Source: JBHHZJ01 sp046758005 (lineage in GTDB: Bacteria > Pseudomonadota > Alphaproteobacteria > Kiloniellales > J153). Taken from it: a DNA stretch of 29,248 nt. A program made the translations under genes and the position numbers. The stretch's first letter is position 1; each line of letters starts with the position of its first letter. Positions 1 to 7,540 of the stretch are shown piece after piece. The notes under the pieces were generated by a model. That model saw only the letters and a program-made list of their open reading frames with translations. It did not search any database and had not been told where the DNA came from. The DNA lies in the NCBI GenBank assembly GCA_046758005.1, contig JBHHZJ010000040.1, positions 1 to 29,248 of the forward strand. Reading direction: 5' to 3'.

Positions 1-44
1 TCCGGGTCGATGAGAATCGCCCGAAGGCGATTCATCGACCCGGA
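1..44. repeat. Long palindromic hairpin at window edge
   Basis: Arms 1-21 and 26-44 are complementary except for a two-base GA bulge on the left arm, and they enclose a CGAA loop. The palindrome begins at the first base of the window, so it may extend further. It lies 3' of cckA and has no T-run, so it looks more like a REP-type palindrome or a bidirectional transcript end than a classical terminator. Confidence 0.6.
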
Positions 45-68
45 TCTGCTCCAACCGTAATGTATGGA

Positions 69-121
69 GCGGATCGTGATTGATTGGAGCCGCGAAGGGG
101 TTCCAATCAATCGCGATCCGC
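69..121. repeat. Second long palindromic hairpin downstream of cckA
   Basis: Arms 69-91 and 99-121 form a stem of about 23 bp with a 7-base loop. On the plus strand the two non-Watson-Crick positions are G-U wobbles (77/113 and 89/101); on the minus strand they become A-C mismatches, so the fold suits plus-strand RNA better. Like the first hairpin, its loop region contains CGAAGG. It lies 34 bases past the cckA stop codon. A REP-like element or a terminator for a gene converging from outside the window are both possible. Confidence 0.6.
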
Positions 122-155
122 TTTAGGCGCGGGCCATCCCGCCGGCGGTCAAAGC

Positions 156-2726
156 TCAGGCCCCCGACTCGCGCCGCGCGCCCGGCCGGGGCCTGGACGC
201 CGCGCGGGCTCCGGCGTCCGCCGAGGGCGGCCGCTCGCCCATCACCTCCTTCACCTTCGCGGCCAACTGCTTGAGGCTGAAGGGCTTGGGCAGGAAATGG
301 ATGCCGATGTCCTCGCCGAGCTTCTTGCGGAAGGAGTCCTCGGTGTAGCCGGAGATAAAGATGACCTTCATGTCGGGATGCGTCTCGCGCACTTGGCGCA
401 CCAACGTCGGCCCGTCGACGCGCGGCATGACCACGTCGGTGATCAGCAGGTCGATCGATCGGCCGCGTTCCTCGAGGATCTCCAGGGCCGACTCGCCGGA
501 GCGCGCCTCGATCACGTCGTAGCCCTTGTTGCGCAGCGCCCTGGCGCCGAACGACCGCACCGCGTCCTCGTCCTCCACCAGCAGCACGGTTCCCATACCG
601 GTCAGGTCGCGCAACACCTTGGCGCCGGACCCCTCCGGGGCGGTCGCGGCGCGGCCGGCCTCGGCGTAATGCGGCAAGTAGATCGAGAAGACCGCGCCCT
701 GTCCCTGCCGGCTGTCGGCGAAGACGAAGCCGCCCGTCTGTTTCACGATGCCGTAGACCGTGGACAGCCCGAGCCCGGTGCCCGCCCCGACCTCCTTGGT
801 GGAAAAGAAGGGATCGAAGATCCGGTCGAGGTTCTCCGGGGCAATGCCGCAGCCGGTGTCCTCCACCTGGATCAGCACGTAATCGCCGGGCGGTATAACC
901 TCGGCCCTAAGCTTCGACTCCCGCTCGATGGTCACGTTGGAGGTGCGGATGGTCAGAGCGCCGCCCTCCGGCATCGCATCGCGGGCGTTGACCGCCAGGT
1001 TGATGATCACCTGATCGAGCTGGCCCTGATCGGCCTTGACCGTGCCGAGGTCCCGGCCGTGGATCATCTTGAGCTCGATGTTCTCGCCGATCAGGCGGCG
1101 CAGCAGGTGCGTCAGTTCGGCCAGGGTGTCGGTGATGTTCAGCGTGCGCGGCTGGAGGGTTTGCTGGCGCGAAAAGGCGAGCAACTGGCGCACCAGGTTC
1201 GCCGCCCGGTTCGCGTTCTGCTTGATCTGCATGATGTCGGCGAACGACTGGTCGCCGGGCCGGTGGCGCAGCAGCAGGAGATCGGAGAACCCGATCATGG
1301 CTGTGAGCAGGTTGTTGAAGTCGTGCGCGATGCCGCCGGCGAGCTGGCCGACCGCCTGAATCTTTTGCGACTGGGCGAACCGGATCTCGAGGTTCTTCTG
1401 CTCGGTCGTGTCGATGAAGTGCACGATGAAGCCGCTCGCCGCGTCCGCGGAGTCCGCGATGCATTTGACGAACATGGCGCACACGGTCTGCGTGTCGCCC
1501 GCCAGGTGCGCCTGCACCGGCACCTGGGGCGCGGGGGCGCCGGCGCCGGCGGCGCTGTGCTCGAGGGCGGCGCGCACCGCTTCCCGGTCGCCTTGGCGAA
1601 CCAGATCGAACACCGACTTGCCCGCCAGGTCCTCGACGCGCCGGCCGACCAGGGCGCCGAAGGCGCGGTTGCATTCGGTCAAGCGGCCGTCCGCGTCGAG
1701 CAGCGCGATGCCGACGGGCGCCTCGAGGAAGAAGCGCTCGAAGCGCTGCACCGAGCGCTCCAGCGCCTCGGCCATGGCGCGCTCGCGCGACAGATTGCGC
1801 ACGACCGAGCGCGTGCGCAGCACGCCGCCGTCGGCACCGCTCACCACGTCCTGGCTGATCGACGCATGGAAGCGCCCGCCGTCGGCGTCCTTGAGGAAGA
1901 TCTCGCCGCGCGCCGCGCCGCCGCCGAAAGGATCGTAGGCCGCTGCGTCCTCGGGCGGGGGCTCGGCGACCACGTCGTGCAGGCGGATCATGCCGTTTTC
2001 CAGATCCTCGTGTGACAGGCCGAGCCAGTCGCACAGGGTCCGGTTGGCGAACAGGAAGCGTCCGTGGCCGTCGACCGAGTAGAACCCGATCGGCGCGTGC
2101 TCGAGCAGGTCGACGAAGCGCTCCTGCTCCTCGTGCATGACCTGTTCCATCTGGCGGCGCAGGGTGATGTCGTCGACCATCCACAGCACCGTGCCGGGCC
2201 GCCCGGTCACGGGATAGGCGGCGACATAGCGCCACTCGGCCGGTCCCTCGCCCGCGCCCGCCGCGTGGCCGCCCGCCCCGTTTTCCCCGGCCGCGCGCGG
2301 CCGCACGCGCAATTCCAGGTAGCCCGCCGCGCCGTTCCGCGCCTTGGCCGCCAGGCGATCGAGCTGGTCGCGGGCGTCCTCGTCGCCGGCGACCTCCGCG
2401 GCCAGCAGTTCGGCCGTGGGCTTGTCGACGCCGCCGAAGAACTCGTAGAACGCCGCGTTGGCGAGCAGCGTCTTGCCGTTCGGGCCGACCACCTGACGCG
2501 GCTGCGGCACCGCGCCGAAGATGTCGTGCTGCAGGGCGTAGGCGCGGCGCAGCCGGACCGTCGAGATCAGGGCGGCCACGATCGCGAGCGCGGTGACGCC
2601 CAGGCCGGCGAGGACCACGATCTCGACGCCGCCGGGCCCGATCGGCGCGGCCGCCTCGCCGGCGCCCGCGGCCGACGCCGCGCCGAACAGCGCGGCGAAA
2701 CCGGTCAGGCCCGGCCAGCGTCGCAT
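156..2726 (-). CDS. cckA: Hybrid sensor histidine kinase CckA
   Basis: An 856-residue membrane hybrid kinase. A signal-like N-terminus and a membrane segment (about residues 33-57) precede three PAS-like regions (roughly 61-190, 205-320, 325-445), a HisKA domain with GGIAHDFNN (His468), an HATPase domain (about 565-690, with DTGCGIAPENLDRIFDPFF and GTGLGLSTVYGIV), and a C-terminal receiver with VEDED and the phospho-acceptor Asp764 in LLITDVVMP. This architecture and the LIGENIEL stretch match CckA, which in alphaproteobacteria feeds phosphate through ChpT to CtrA. The start at 2726 was chosen for its GAGAGGGGG ribosome site; an in-frame ATG at 2762 would add 12 residues. It is the last gene after flhB, a linkage usual in Rhodospirillales-like genomes, and CtrA-like boxes occur elsewhere in the window. 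Confidence 0.93.
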   Translation of the reverse strand: MRRWPGLTGFAALFGAASAAGAGEAAAPIGPGGVEIVVLAGLGVTALAIVAALISTVRLRRAYALQHDIFGAVPQPRQVVGPNGKTLLANAAFYEFFGGVDKPTAELLAAEVAGDEDARDQLDRLAAKARNGAAGYLELRVRPRAAGENGAGGHAAGAGEGPAEWRYVAAYPVTGRPGTVLWMVDDITLRRQMEQVMHEEQERFVDLLEHAPIGFYSVDGHGRFLFANRTLCDWLGLSHEDLENGMIRLHDVVAEPPPEDAAAYDPFGGGAARGEIFLKDADGGRFHASISQDVVSGADGGVLRTRSVVRNLSRERAMAEALERSVQRFERFFLEAPVGIALLDADGRLTECNRAFGALVGRRVEDLAGKSVFDLVRQGDREAVRAALEHSAAGAGAPAPQVPVQAHLAGDTQTVCAMFVKCIADSADAASGFIVHFIDTTEQKNLEIRFAQSQKIQAVGQLAGGIAHDFNNLLTAMIGFSDLLLLRHRPGDQSFADIMQIKQNANRAANLVRQLLAFSRQQTLQPRTLNITDTLAELTHLLRRLIGENIELKMIHGRDLGTVKADQGQLDQVIINLAVNARDAMPEGGALTIRTSNVTIERESKLRAEVIPPGDYVLIQVEDTGCGIAPENLDRIFDPFFSTKEVGAGTGLGLSTVYGIVKQTGGFVFADSRQGQGAVFSIYLPHYAEAGRAATAPEGSGAKVLRDLTGMGTVLLVEDEDAVRSFGARALRNKGYDVIEARSGESALEILEERGRSIDLLITDVVMPRVDGPTLVRQVRETHPDMKVIFISGYTEDSFRKKLGEDIGIHFLPKPFSLKQLAAKVKEVMGERPPSADAGARAASRPRPGARRESGA

Positions 2727-2802
2727 GGCGCGCCCCCTCTCTGCCGAATCGCGCGCCGCCATGTTAAACACACCCCCGCCGCGCCGGGCAAGGCGCCACG
2801 CC

Positions 2803-3900
2803 CTAGTGAATCGCCGGGGCATTGCGCGGAGGCAGCCTGCCCTTGAGCCGCATGACGTAGCCGATGACCTCGGCGACCGCCTTGTAGTGTTCCGGCGGGA
2901 TCTCCTGATCGAGCTCGACGCCTTCATAGAGCGCGCGCGACAGCGGCGGGTTCTCGACGATGGGAATGTCGTGCTCCTCGGCGATCTCGCGGATGCGAAG
3001 GGCCAGCGAGTCGACGCCCTTTGCGGCCAGCACCGGCGCCTCCGTCTTTTCGGGGTCGTACTTCAGGGCGACGGCGTAGTGTGTCGGGTTGGTGACGACG
3101 ACGTCGGCCTCGGGCACCGCCGCCATCATCCGTCGGCGCGCGCGCTCCATGCGAATCTGGCGCAGGCGCGCCTTGATCATGGGATCGCCCTCGGTCTGCT
3201 TGAACTCCTCTTTCAGGTCCTGCTTCGACATCCGGAGCTGCTTCAGGTGCTGCTGCTTCTGGTAGAGGAAGTCGAGGGCCGCGATCACGGTCATCACGGA
3301 GAGCACGCCGATCAGCACGCGCGTGGCCAGCGCCTGCAGCAGGCCCATGAACTGGACGAGGCTCATCCCCGTGATGTTGGGAATCACGTTCACCTCCGGC
3401 CACAACAGGACGACAAGCACGGTGGAAACGATCGCGATCTTGGCGATACCCTTGGCGAAGTCGACCAGCGAGCGCGTGGAGAACAGGCGCTTCACGCCCT
3501 TGGCGAGCGAGAGCTTCGAAAGCTTCGGGACGATCGGCTCGGCCGAGAACACCAAGCCGTTTTGAATGATGCCGGCCAGGAGTGCCGCCAACAGGATGAC
3601 GGCCGCGGGCAGCAGCACGGCCAACCCCACTTGCCCCACGGTCTCGAGCAGGACTTCGCGGAGCTGGCCGCCGTCGAGGCGGATGGCGTGCGCCTGCTCG
3701 AGCAGACGGCGCAGGCTGGACGCGATGCCGGCGGTCAGCGGCTCGCCGAACACGGCGATGAGGAGCGCCATCGCCAGGATCATGAACCAGTGGTTGACCT
3801 CCTGCGAGCGGGCGATTTGCCCCTTCTCGCGGGCCTGCTCGAGCCTCCGGTGCGTCGGCTCTTCGGTTTTTTGCGAGTCGTCTTGTTCGTTTTCCGCCAT
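2803..3900 (-). CDS. flhB: Flagellar export switch protein FlhB
   Basis: 365 residues, a normal length for FlhB, the type III export component that switches from rod/hook to filament substrates. A hydrophilic N-terminus with KTEEPTHRRLEQAREKGQ is followed by four membrane segments (about residues 36-60, 90-115, 150-170, 185-212) and a cytoplasmic domain carrying the autocleavage motif NPTH at residues 271-274. The C-terminal part (EIPPEHYKAVAEVIGYV) is typical of the family. It sits 32 bases after fliR and 76 bases before cckA. Its cytoplasmic domain has a stand-alone relative at 6855-7181. Confidence 0.97.
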   Translation of the reverse strand: MAENEQDDSQKTEEPTHRRLEQAREKGQIARSQEVNHWFMILAMALLIAVFGEPLTAGIASSLRRLLEQAHAIRLDGGQLREVLLETVGQVGLAVLLPAAVILLAALLAGIIQNGLVFSAEPIVPKLSKLSLAKGVKRLFSTRSLVDFAKGIAKIAIVSTVLVVLLWPEVNVIPNITGMSLVQFMGLLQALATRVLIGVLSVMTVIAALDFLYQKQQHLKQLRMSKQDLKEEFKQTEGDPMIKARLRQIRMERARRRMMAAVPEADVVVTNPTHYAVALKYDPEKTEAPVLAAKGVDSLALRIREIAEEHDIPIVENPPLSRALYEGVELDQEIPPEHYKAVAEVIGYVMRLKGRLPPRNAPAIH

Positions 3901-3932
3901 GACTTACCGTGCCGCCCTCGCCGCCGGCCCGG

Positions 3933-4694
3933 CTAGAGCGCGACGAAGGGCAGCAACGTCTCCTCGAACGCGACCGTGAACCAGCGTATGGCGGCGGGCA
4001 GGACCGCGACCAACACCATCAGGCCGACCGCGATCTGCAATGGCATGGCGACGAAGAACACCTGCATCTGCGGCATCAGGCGCCCGAGCAGGCCCAGGCC
4101 GAGGAAGAAGATCAGCCCGACCGCCACGAACGGTGCCGCGATCTGGAACGACAGCAGGAAGGTCTTCGCCACGACCCGCGACATCATGTCGGCGAAGTCG
4201 CCGACGGGCGGCACCTGCCCCGGCGCGAAGAGCTGGTAGCTGTCGACGACGGCGAGGAGCATGAGGTGATGCAGGTCGAGCGTGAAAATGGTCAGCAGGG
4301 CGACCGCGGTCAGGAACGACCCTGAGATCGAGCCTTGCTGGGCCGCGCTGGGATCGTTGGTCAGCGCGTTGGCCATCGTGCTCATGTAAGCGATCACCAT
4401 GCCCGCGGTGGTCAGCGCGGCGAGAAACAGGCGCGCCAGCGTGCCGAGGAAGGCGCCGATCAGGGCCTCGCCGAGGATGAGCAGGGTGAGCGCCGCCGCG
4501 CTTTGAGGCATGGCCGGCAGGTTCGGGCCGAGCACAGGCGTGACCACGAGCGAAGTCATCAGCGCCAGGAGCAGCCGCATGCGCGGCGATACGTAGGGCT
4601 CGCCGTAGCCGGGCAGCAGCATGATCGCGGCCCCGACGCGGACGAACACGAGCAGGACCGCGAAGGTCCCGGCGGCCAACAACTCGTCGAGCAT
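3933..4694 (-). CDS. fliR: Flagellar export apparatus protein FliR
   Basis: 253 residues with five or six hydrophobic segments, the usual size for FliR, which forms part of the FliP-FliQ-FliR export gate inside the basal body. The N-terminal FVRVGAAIMLLPGYGEPYVSPRMRLLLAL and the central GEALIGAFLGTLARL region are family-typical. It starts six bases after the fliQ stop codon with only a weak ribosome site, so it is probably translated by coupling to fliQ. The order fliQ-fliR-flhB is the common arrangement. Confidence 0.95.
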   Translation of the reverse strand: MLDELLAAGTFAVLLVFVRVGAAIMLLPGYGEPYVSPRMRLLLALMTSLVVTPVLGPNLPAMPQSAAALTLLILGEALIGAFLGTLARLFLAALTTAGMVIAYMSTMANALTNDPSAAQQGSISGSFLTAVALLTIFTLDLHHLMLLAVVDSYQLFAPGQVPPVGDFADMMSRVVAKTFLLSFQIAAPFVAVGLIFFLGLGLLGRLMPQMQVFFVAMPLQIAVGLMVLVAVLPAAIRWFTVAFEETLLPFVAL

Positions 4695-4700
4695 GGCCGG

Positions 4701-4967
4701 CTAGCCCAGGGCCACGATGCGGTCCATCAGGCCTTCGGTGAACGAGACCAAGACCCCCAGCATGAACGGCATGAACAGAATCAAGGCCAGGAAGATGGCG
4801 ATCGCCTTGGGAACGAAGGTCAACGTCATCTCCTGCATCTGCGTCAGCGCCTGGAACAGGGAGATGAGCAGGCCGACCAGAAGCGCGAGCAGAAGGACCG
4901 GGGAGCCCACCTTCAGCATCACGACCACGGCCTCGCGCGAGACCTCGATCACGTCGGCGGCGTTCAT
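4701..4967 (-). CDS. fliQ: Flagellar export apparatus protein FliQ
   Basis: 88 residues with two membrane hairpin segments (about 16-38 and 50-75), as expected for FliQ, an export-gate subunit. Diagnostic stretches are VLLLALLVGLLISLFQALTQMQEMTLTFVPK and the N-terminal region. A GGGGAG ribosome site precedes the ATG by about ten bases. It lies 72 bases after fliE and almost abuts fliR. Confidence 0.95.
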   Translation of the reverse strand: MNAADVIEVSREAVVVMLKVGSPVLLLALLVGLLISLFQALTQMQEMTLTFVPKAIAIFLALILFMPFMLGVLVSFTEGLMDRIVALG

Positions 4968-5039
4968 GCGGGTTCGCTCCCCTCGGTGCGCTCGCGCGGG
5001 CGTGCCGGAGCCGCCGCGCGCGCAGCGGCAACGGCCACA

Positions 5040-5351
5040 TCAGATCGGCATGCGCAGGATTTCCTGGTAGGCCTGGATGACGCGGTCGCGCAGGGTCACC
5101 ACGGTCTGCAGAGTCAGCTCGGCCCTGGCGACCGCGGTGACCACTTCGGTGAGGTCGGCCGTGCCGACCGCGGCCTTGAGGGTCTGCTGCTCGCCCTCGC
5201 GCAGACCGTCGATGGCGCCCTCGGTGGCCTGGCGCAGCGCGTCGGCGAAACCGGTGGCCTGCTTGTCCTCGGGCTTGGCGAAGCCGGGGAGCGTGTCCCG
5301 GCCCGCGATGTTCCGATACGCCGCAACGGCTTCCGCAAAGTTGATGGCCAT
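5040..5351 (-). CDS. fliE: Hook-basal body protein FliE
   Basis: 103 residues, the usual size of FliE, the adapter that joins the MS ring and export gate to the rod and is the first exported substrate. The C-terminal half (TLQTVVTLRDRVIQAYQEILRMPI) is the conserved FliE signature ending in MPI. A GGGGAGTG ribosome site supports this ATG. Its place between flgC and fliQ is the standard order. The 92 bases between flgC and fliE hold no obvious promoter. Confidence 0.95.
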   Translation of the reverse strand: MAINFAEAVAAYRNIAGRDTLPGFAKPEDKQATGFADALRQATEGAIDGLREGEQQTLKAAVGTADLTEVVTAVARAELTLQTVVTLRDRVIQAYQEILRMPI

Positions 5352-5443
5352 GGCATCACTCCCCGGGTTTCACACCCTGCCGCCACTGGCCGTCCTGGCG
5401 AGTTTCCGGCCGCCCTCCTGGCGGTCGGCGCGACGGTCGCGAG

Positions 5444-5854
5444 CTAGCGCAGCAGGTCGATGGTCCGCTGCAACATGTTGCGCGAGGCTTGCAACACCCT
5501 GAGGTTGGCCTGGTAGCTGCGCTCGGCTTCGCGCATGTCGGCCATCTCGACCAGGGTGTTGACGTTGGAGGTCTTGACGTAGCCGTTCGCGTCGGCCGCC
5601 GGGTGGCCCGGCTGGTAGCGCTGGCCGAATTCGCTTGGGTCCCGGGAAACCTTCGTCACCTCGACCAGCTCGGCGCCGAGCTGGCGGTCCAGGGTGGAGC
5701 CGAAGGTGACGAGCTTGCGCCGGTAGGGCTCGCCCTGAGGCGTCAACGCCGTCGAGCCCGCGTTGGCGACGTTCTCCGAGATGACGCGCAGGCGCGTGCC
5801 CTGCGCCTTCATGCCGGAGGCGGAGATGTCCAGGGACTTCAGAAGCTCCGTCAT
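5444..5854 (-). CDS. flgC: Flagellar proximal rod protein FlgC
   Basis: 136 residues, a normal length for FlgC, one of the proximal rod subunits in the periplasm. The N-terminal rod signature (SLDISASGMKAQGTRLRVISENVANAGST) and the C-terminal helix (NTLVEMADMREAERSYQANLRVLQASRNML) are both clear. It follows flgB by 25 bases with a GGAGGG ribosome site, so the two are co-transcribed. Confidence 0.97.
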   Translation of the reverse strand: MTELLKSLDISASGMKAQGTRLRVISENVANAGSTALTPQGEPYRRKLVTFGSTLDRQLGAELVEVTKVSRDPSEFGQRYQPGHPAADANGYVKTSNVNTLVEMADMREAERSYQANLRVLQASRNMLQRTIDLLR

Positions 5855-5879
5855 GCCGTGCCCTCCTCAGGCCGCCGCC

Positions 5880-6287
5880 TCATCCGCCCCCGCCGCGCAG
5901 CGCGAGACGGAACATGTCCATGTGCTTGCGGTAGAGGTTGGTCATCGTCTGGTAGTCGCCCTGGGTCTTGGCCACCCTGACGAGCTGTTCCTCGAGGATG
6001 ACCGCGTTGCCCGAAGGCGAGGTCTCGTAGGTGTCCCGCTGCGGCTGGCTCCGCGCCGGACCGTCCCGGACCACCGTGCCGCGCAGATGGCTGGGATGGG
6101 TGGCCACCGGATCGAGCGGCCCGACCCGCCGCCGCAGGACGCGCAGGAACTGGCTCTCGTTGAGGTCGCGCGGCACGAAGTCCGGCGTGTCCGAATTGGC
6201 GATGTTGTCGGCAAGCACGCGCTGACGCTGGCCGAGCCAGTCCATGCGCTTGGCGAGCACCGCGAAGATGTTGAATCTGCCGTCCAT
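5880..6287 (-). CDS. flgB: Flagellar proximal rod protein FlgB
   Basis: 135 residues. FlgB is a proximal rod subunit and usually the first gene of this operon. The rod motif VLADNIANSDTPDFVPRDL lies near the N-terminus, and the C-terminal helix (EEQLVRVAKTQGDYQTMTNLYRKHMDM) is family-typical. The ATG is preceded by CGGAGCGGA. It is the promoter-proximal gene of the minus-strand run through cckA; a CtrA-like box lies 69 bases upstream in the intergenic region shared with csrA. Confidence 0.96.
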   Translation of the reverse strand: MDGRFNIFAVLAKRMDWLGQRQRVLADNIANSDTPDFVPRDLNESQFLRVLRRRVGPLDPVATHPSHLRGTVVRDGPARSQPQRDTYETSPSGNAVILEEQLVRVAKTQGDYQTMTNLYRKHMDMFRLALRGGGG

Positions 6288-6330
6288 TCCGCTCCGAGCG
6301 TTGGCGCCGGCCGGCGCGCCTGAGATCCTC

Positions 6331-6370
6331 CGCTCCCAGTATCACGGGCGGCTTGTTAAGAATCGGTAAA
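6331..6370 (-). promoter_or_regulatory. CtrA-like box and putative flgB promoter
   Basis: Read on the minus strand, 6370-6356 is TTTA-CCGATTC-TTAA followed by C, one mismatch from the CtrA consensus TTAA-N7-TTAA. A possible -10 element (GATACT, 6343-6338) lies downstream, which would place the box centre near -32. The box and the sequence before it are nearly repeated upstream of cheY. CtrA is inferred, not shown. Confidence 0.5.
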
Positions 6371-6381
6371 AACGGTTTAAT
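6353..6381 (+). promoter_or_regulatory. Putative sigma-70-type csrA promoter
   Basis: TTGTTA (6353-6358) and TTTAAT (6376-6381) are separated by exactly 17 bases, 4/6 and 5/6 matches to the housekeeping consensus. The predicted start near 6388 leaves a leader of about 77 bases before csrA. The element overlaps the CtrA-like box assigned to flgB, so one bound regulator could influence both directions. Confidence 0.4.
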
Positions 6382-6444
6382 AGTGCCTCAAATGCGCCTT
6401 ACCCGGGCGCGGCCTGCGGAGCGCCTGATAAGCCCGTGGGGGGG

Positions 6445-6463
6445 CCGGCACAGGAGGAGCCGG
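6445..6463 (+). promoter_or_regulatory. csrA leader hairpin with ribosome site in the loop
   Basis: Arms CCGGC (6445-6449) and GCCGG (6459-6463) enclose the loop ACAGGAGGA, which contains two GGA triplets and the AGGAGG ribosome site seven bases before the ATG. A GGA in a hairpin loop overlapping the ribosome site is the classical CsrA target, so CsrA probably represses its own translation. This is inference from pattern. Confidence 0.6.
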
Positions 6464-6464
6464 A

Positions 6465-6704
6465 ATGCTGTACCTGACACGCAAGATCGGCGAATCGGTC
6501 GTCATCAACGATGAGATCGAGGTGACGGTCATCGACATCCGGGGCAAATCGATCAAGCTTGGCTTTACCTTCCCGTCGCATGCGACGGTCCTGCGCCGCG
6601 AGATCTTCGAACGCATCCAGGAGGAAAACCGGGCCGCCGCCGCCGGCAGCGAGGCGCTGGCCGAGGCCATGCGCAACCGGCGCCGGTCGGGCACCGGCTC
6701 GTAA
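6465..6704 (+). CDS. csrA: Translational regulator CsrA
   Basis: 79 residues. CsrA is a dimeric RNA-binding protein that recognises GGA in hairpin loops and usually blocks translation. The N-terminus MLYLTRKIGESVVINDEIEV and the RNA-contacting residues Leu4 and Arg44 (in VLRREIF) are conserved; the usual GVxAP stretch reads GFTFP here. A tail of about 20 residues rich in Ala and Arg extends beyond the core fold, as in CsrA proteins that are antagonised by FliW. fliW and flagellin are near the other end of the window. The ATG has an excellent AGGAGG site, itself in a hairpin loop. Confidence 0.96.
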   Translation: MLYLTRKIGESVVINDEIEVTVIDIRGKSIKLGFTFPSHATVLRREIFERIQEENRAAAAGSEALAEAMRNRRRSGTGS

Positions 6705-6751
6705 ACCCTTCCCGAAGGTCGGTCCCCTGAGGTCCGCGCCCCGCGCGGGCC

Positions 6752-6766
6752 TAAACGTTTCGTTAA
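6752..6766. promoter_or_regulatory. CtrA-like box before the FlhB-like operon
   Basis: TAAA-CGTTTCG-TTAA has the 4-7-4 spacing of CtrA boxes with one mismatch on the plus strand. It lies in the 150-base gap after csrA and 89 bases before the GTG of the next gene. No convincing -10 element was found, so the assignment is weaker than for the minus-strand copies. Confidence 0.35.
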
Positions 6767-6854
6767 GCATGATTCGCCACGATTGGCCGGGTAGCCGGGC
6801 GGCACGCCGCAACATGCGCCCGCCGGCAAGGATTGCGCAAGGATAGGCCGCGCC

Positions 6855-7181
6855 GTGGTCGATAGAGGCTCAAGGTTGGACGCGCCGCCGGGGGAGGCGG
6901 CGCCGGAACAGCGGACCGTCGCGGTCGCCGTCGAGAACGACCCCCGCGGCCGCGGCGCGCCGCGGGTCGTGGCCAAGGGGCGCGGCGCGCTCGCCGAGCA
7001 GATCCTGCAGATCGCCTTCGAACGCGGCGTCAAGGTGCGCAGCGACGCCGACCTGGCCGAGATCCTGGCCGCCGTCGAATTGGACAGCGAGGTGCCCTTG
7101 CAGGCCCTGGCCGCGGTCGCGGAGATCCTCTCCTACGTCTACCGGGTCCAGGGACAGCCCGGCCCGGCGCCCGCGCCATGA
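6855..7181 (+). CDS. FlhB C-terminal-domain-like protein (FlhX/YlqH type)
   Basis: 108 residues, GTG start with AAGGAT about 12 bases upstream. From about residue 24 the protein follows the FlhB cytoplasmic domain downstream of the cleavage site (AVAVENDPRGRGAPRVVAKG, then AEQILQIAFERGVKV and the ending AVAEILSYVYRVQG). It has no membrane part and no NPTH motif. Similar stand-alone proteins occur in Bacillus (YlqH) and Campylobacter (FlhX), where FlhX can partly replace the cleaved FlhB fragment. It overlaps the next gene by ATGA and leads an operon with fliO and fliP, consistent with a role in export. Function is inferred from similarity. Confidence 0.85.
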   Translation: MVDRGSRLDAPPGEAAPEQRTVAVAVENDPRGRGAPRVVAKGRGALAEQILQIAFERGVKVRSDADLAEILAAVELDSEVPLQALAAVAEILSYVYRVQGQPGPAPAP

Positions 7182-7519
7182 GCGCGACCGCCGAGCTCGG
7201 CAAGGATTTGGACGCGGTCGGGGCGGTCCTGCTGCGCGCCCGCGCCGAGCTGGACGCGGGCCATGCGATCGACCTGTCGCCGCTGGAGGAGCGGGTCAAC
7301 GGGCTGTGCGCCCGGCTGAAGACCCTGCCCGCGGACGAGGGCTCCGCGCTGCGGCCGCGGGTCCTTGCGTTGATCGACGACTTCGGCCATCTGGCCCGGA
7401 CGATCGAGGCCCGGCTGGAGGAGCTCAGGCAGGACCTGGGCGGCGCCGCCGGCCGGGTCAAGGCGCTCAACGCCTACGGCAAGACCTCGAGATCGCCGGG
7501 CTCGAGCAGGAAAGAGTGA
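7178..7519 (+). CDS. Hypothetical helical protein in flagellar export operon
   Basis: 113 residues, not recognised with confidence. It is predicted to be almost entirely helical with heptad-like leucines (LGKDLDAVGAVLLRARAELDAG, then RTIEARLEELRQDLGG) and ends in RVKALNAYGK, a stretch reminiscent of small FlgN/FliT-type export chaperones. No signal peptide or membrane segment is visible. It overlaps the FlhB-like gene by ATGA and is followed by fliO after 21 bases, so it is made together with export components. A chaperone or export-accessory role is a guess from context. Confidence 0.7.
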   Translation: MSATAELGKDLDAVGAVLLRARAELDAGHAIDLSPLEERVNGLCARLKTLPADEGSALRPRVLALIDDFGHLARTIEARLEELRQDLGGAAGRVKALNAYGKTSRSPGSSRKE

Positions 7520-7540
7520 GGCACGGACCCAGGGAAGGCC

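Noticed and set aside
84..2015. Long open frame opposite cckA
   Set aside because: It is a mirror of the CckA coding frame in GC-rich DNA; the protein is low in complexity and shows no family motif, while the opposite strand encodes intact kinase domains.
2764..2767. TTAA near the cckA start as a further CtrA box
   Set aside because: No second half-site at the seven-base spacing on either strand.
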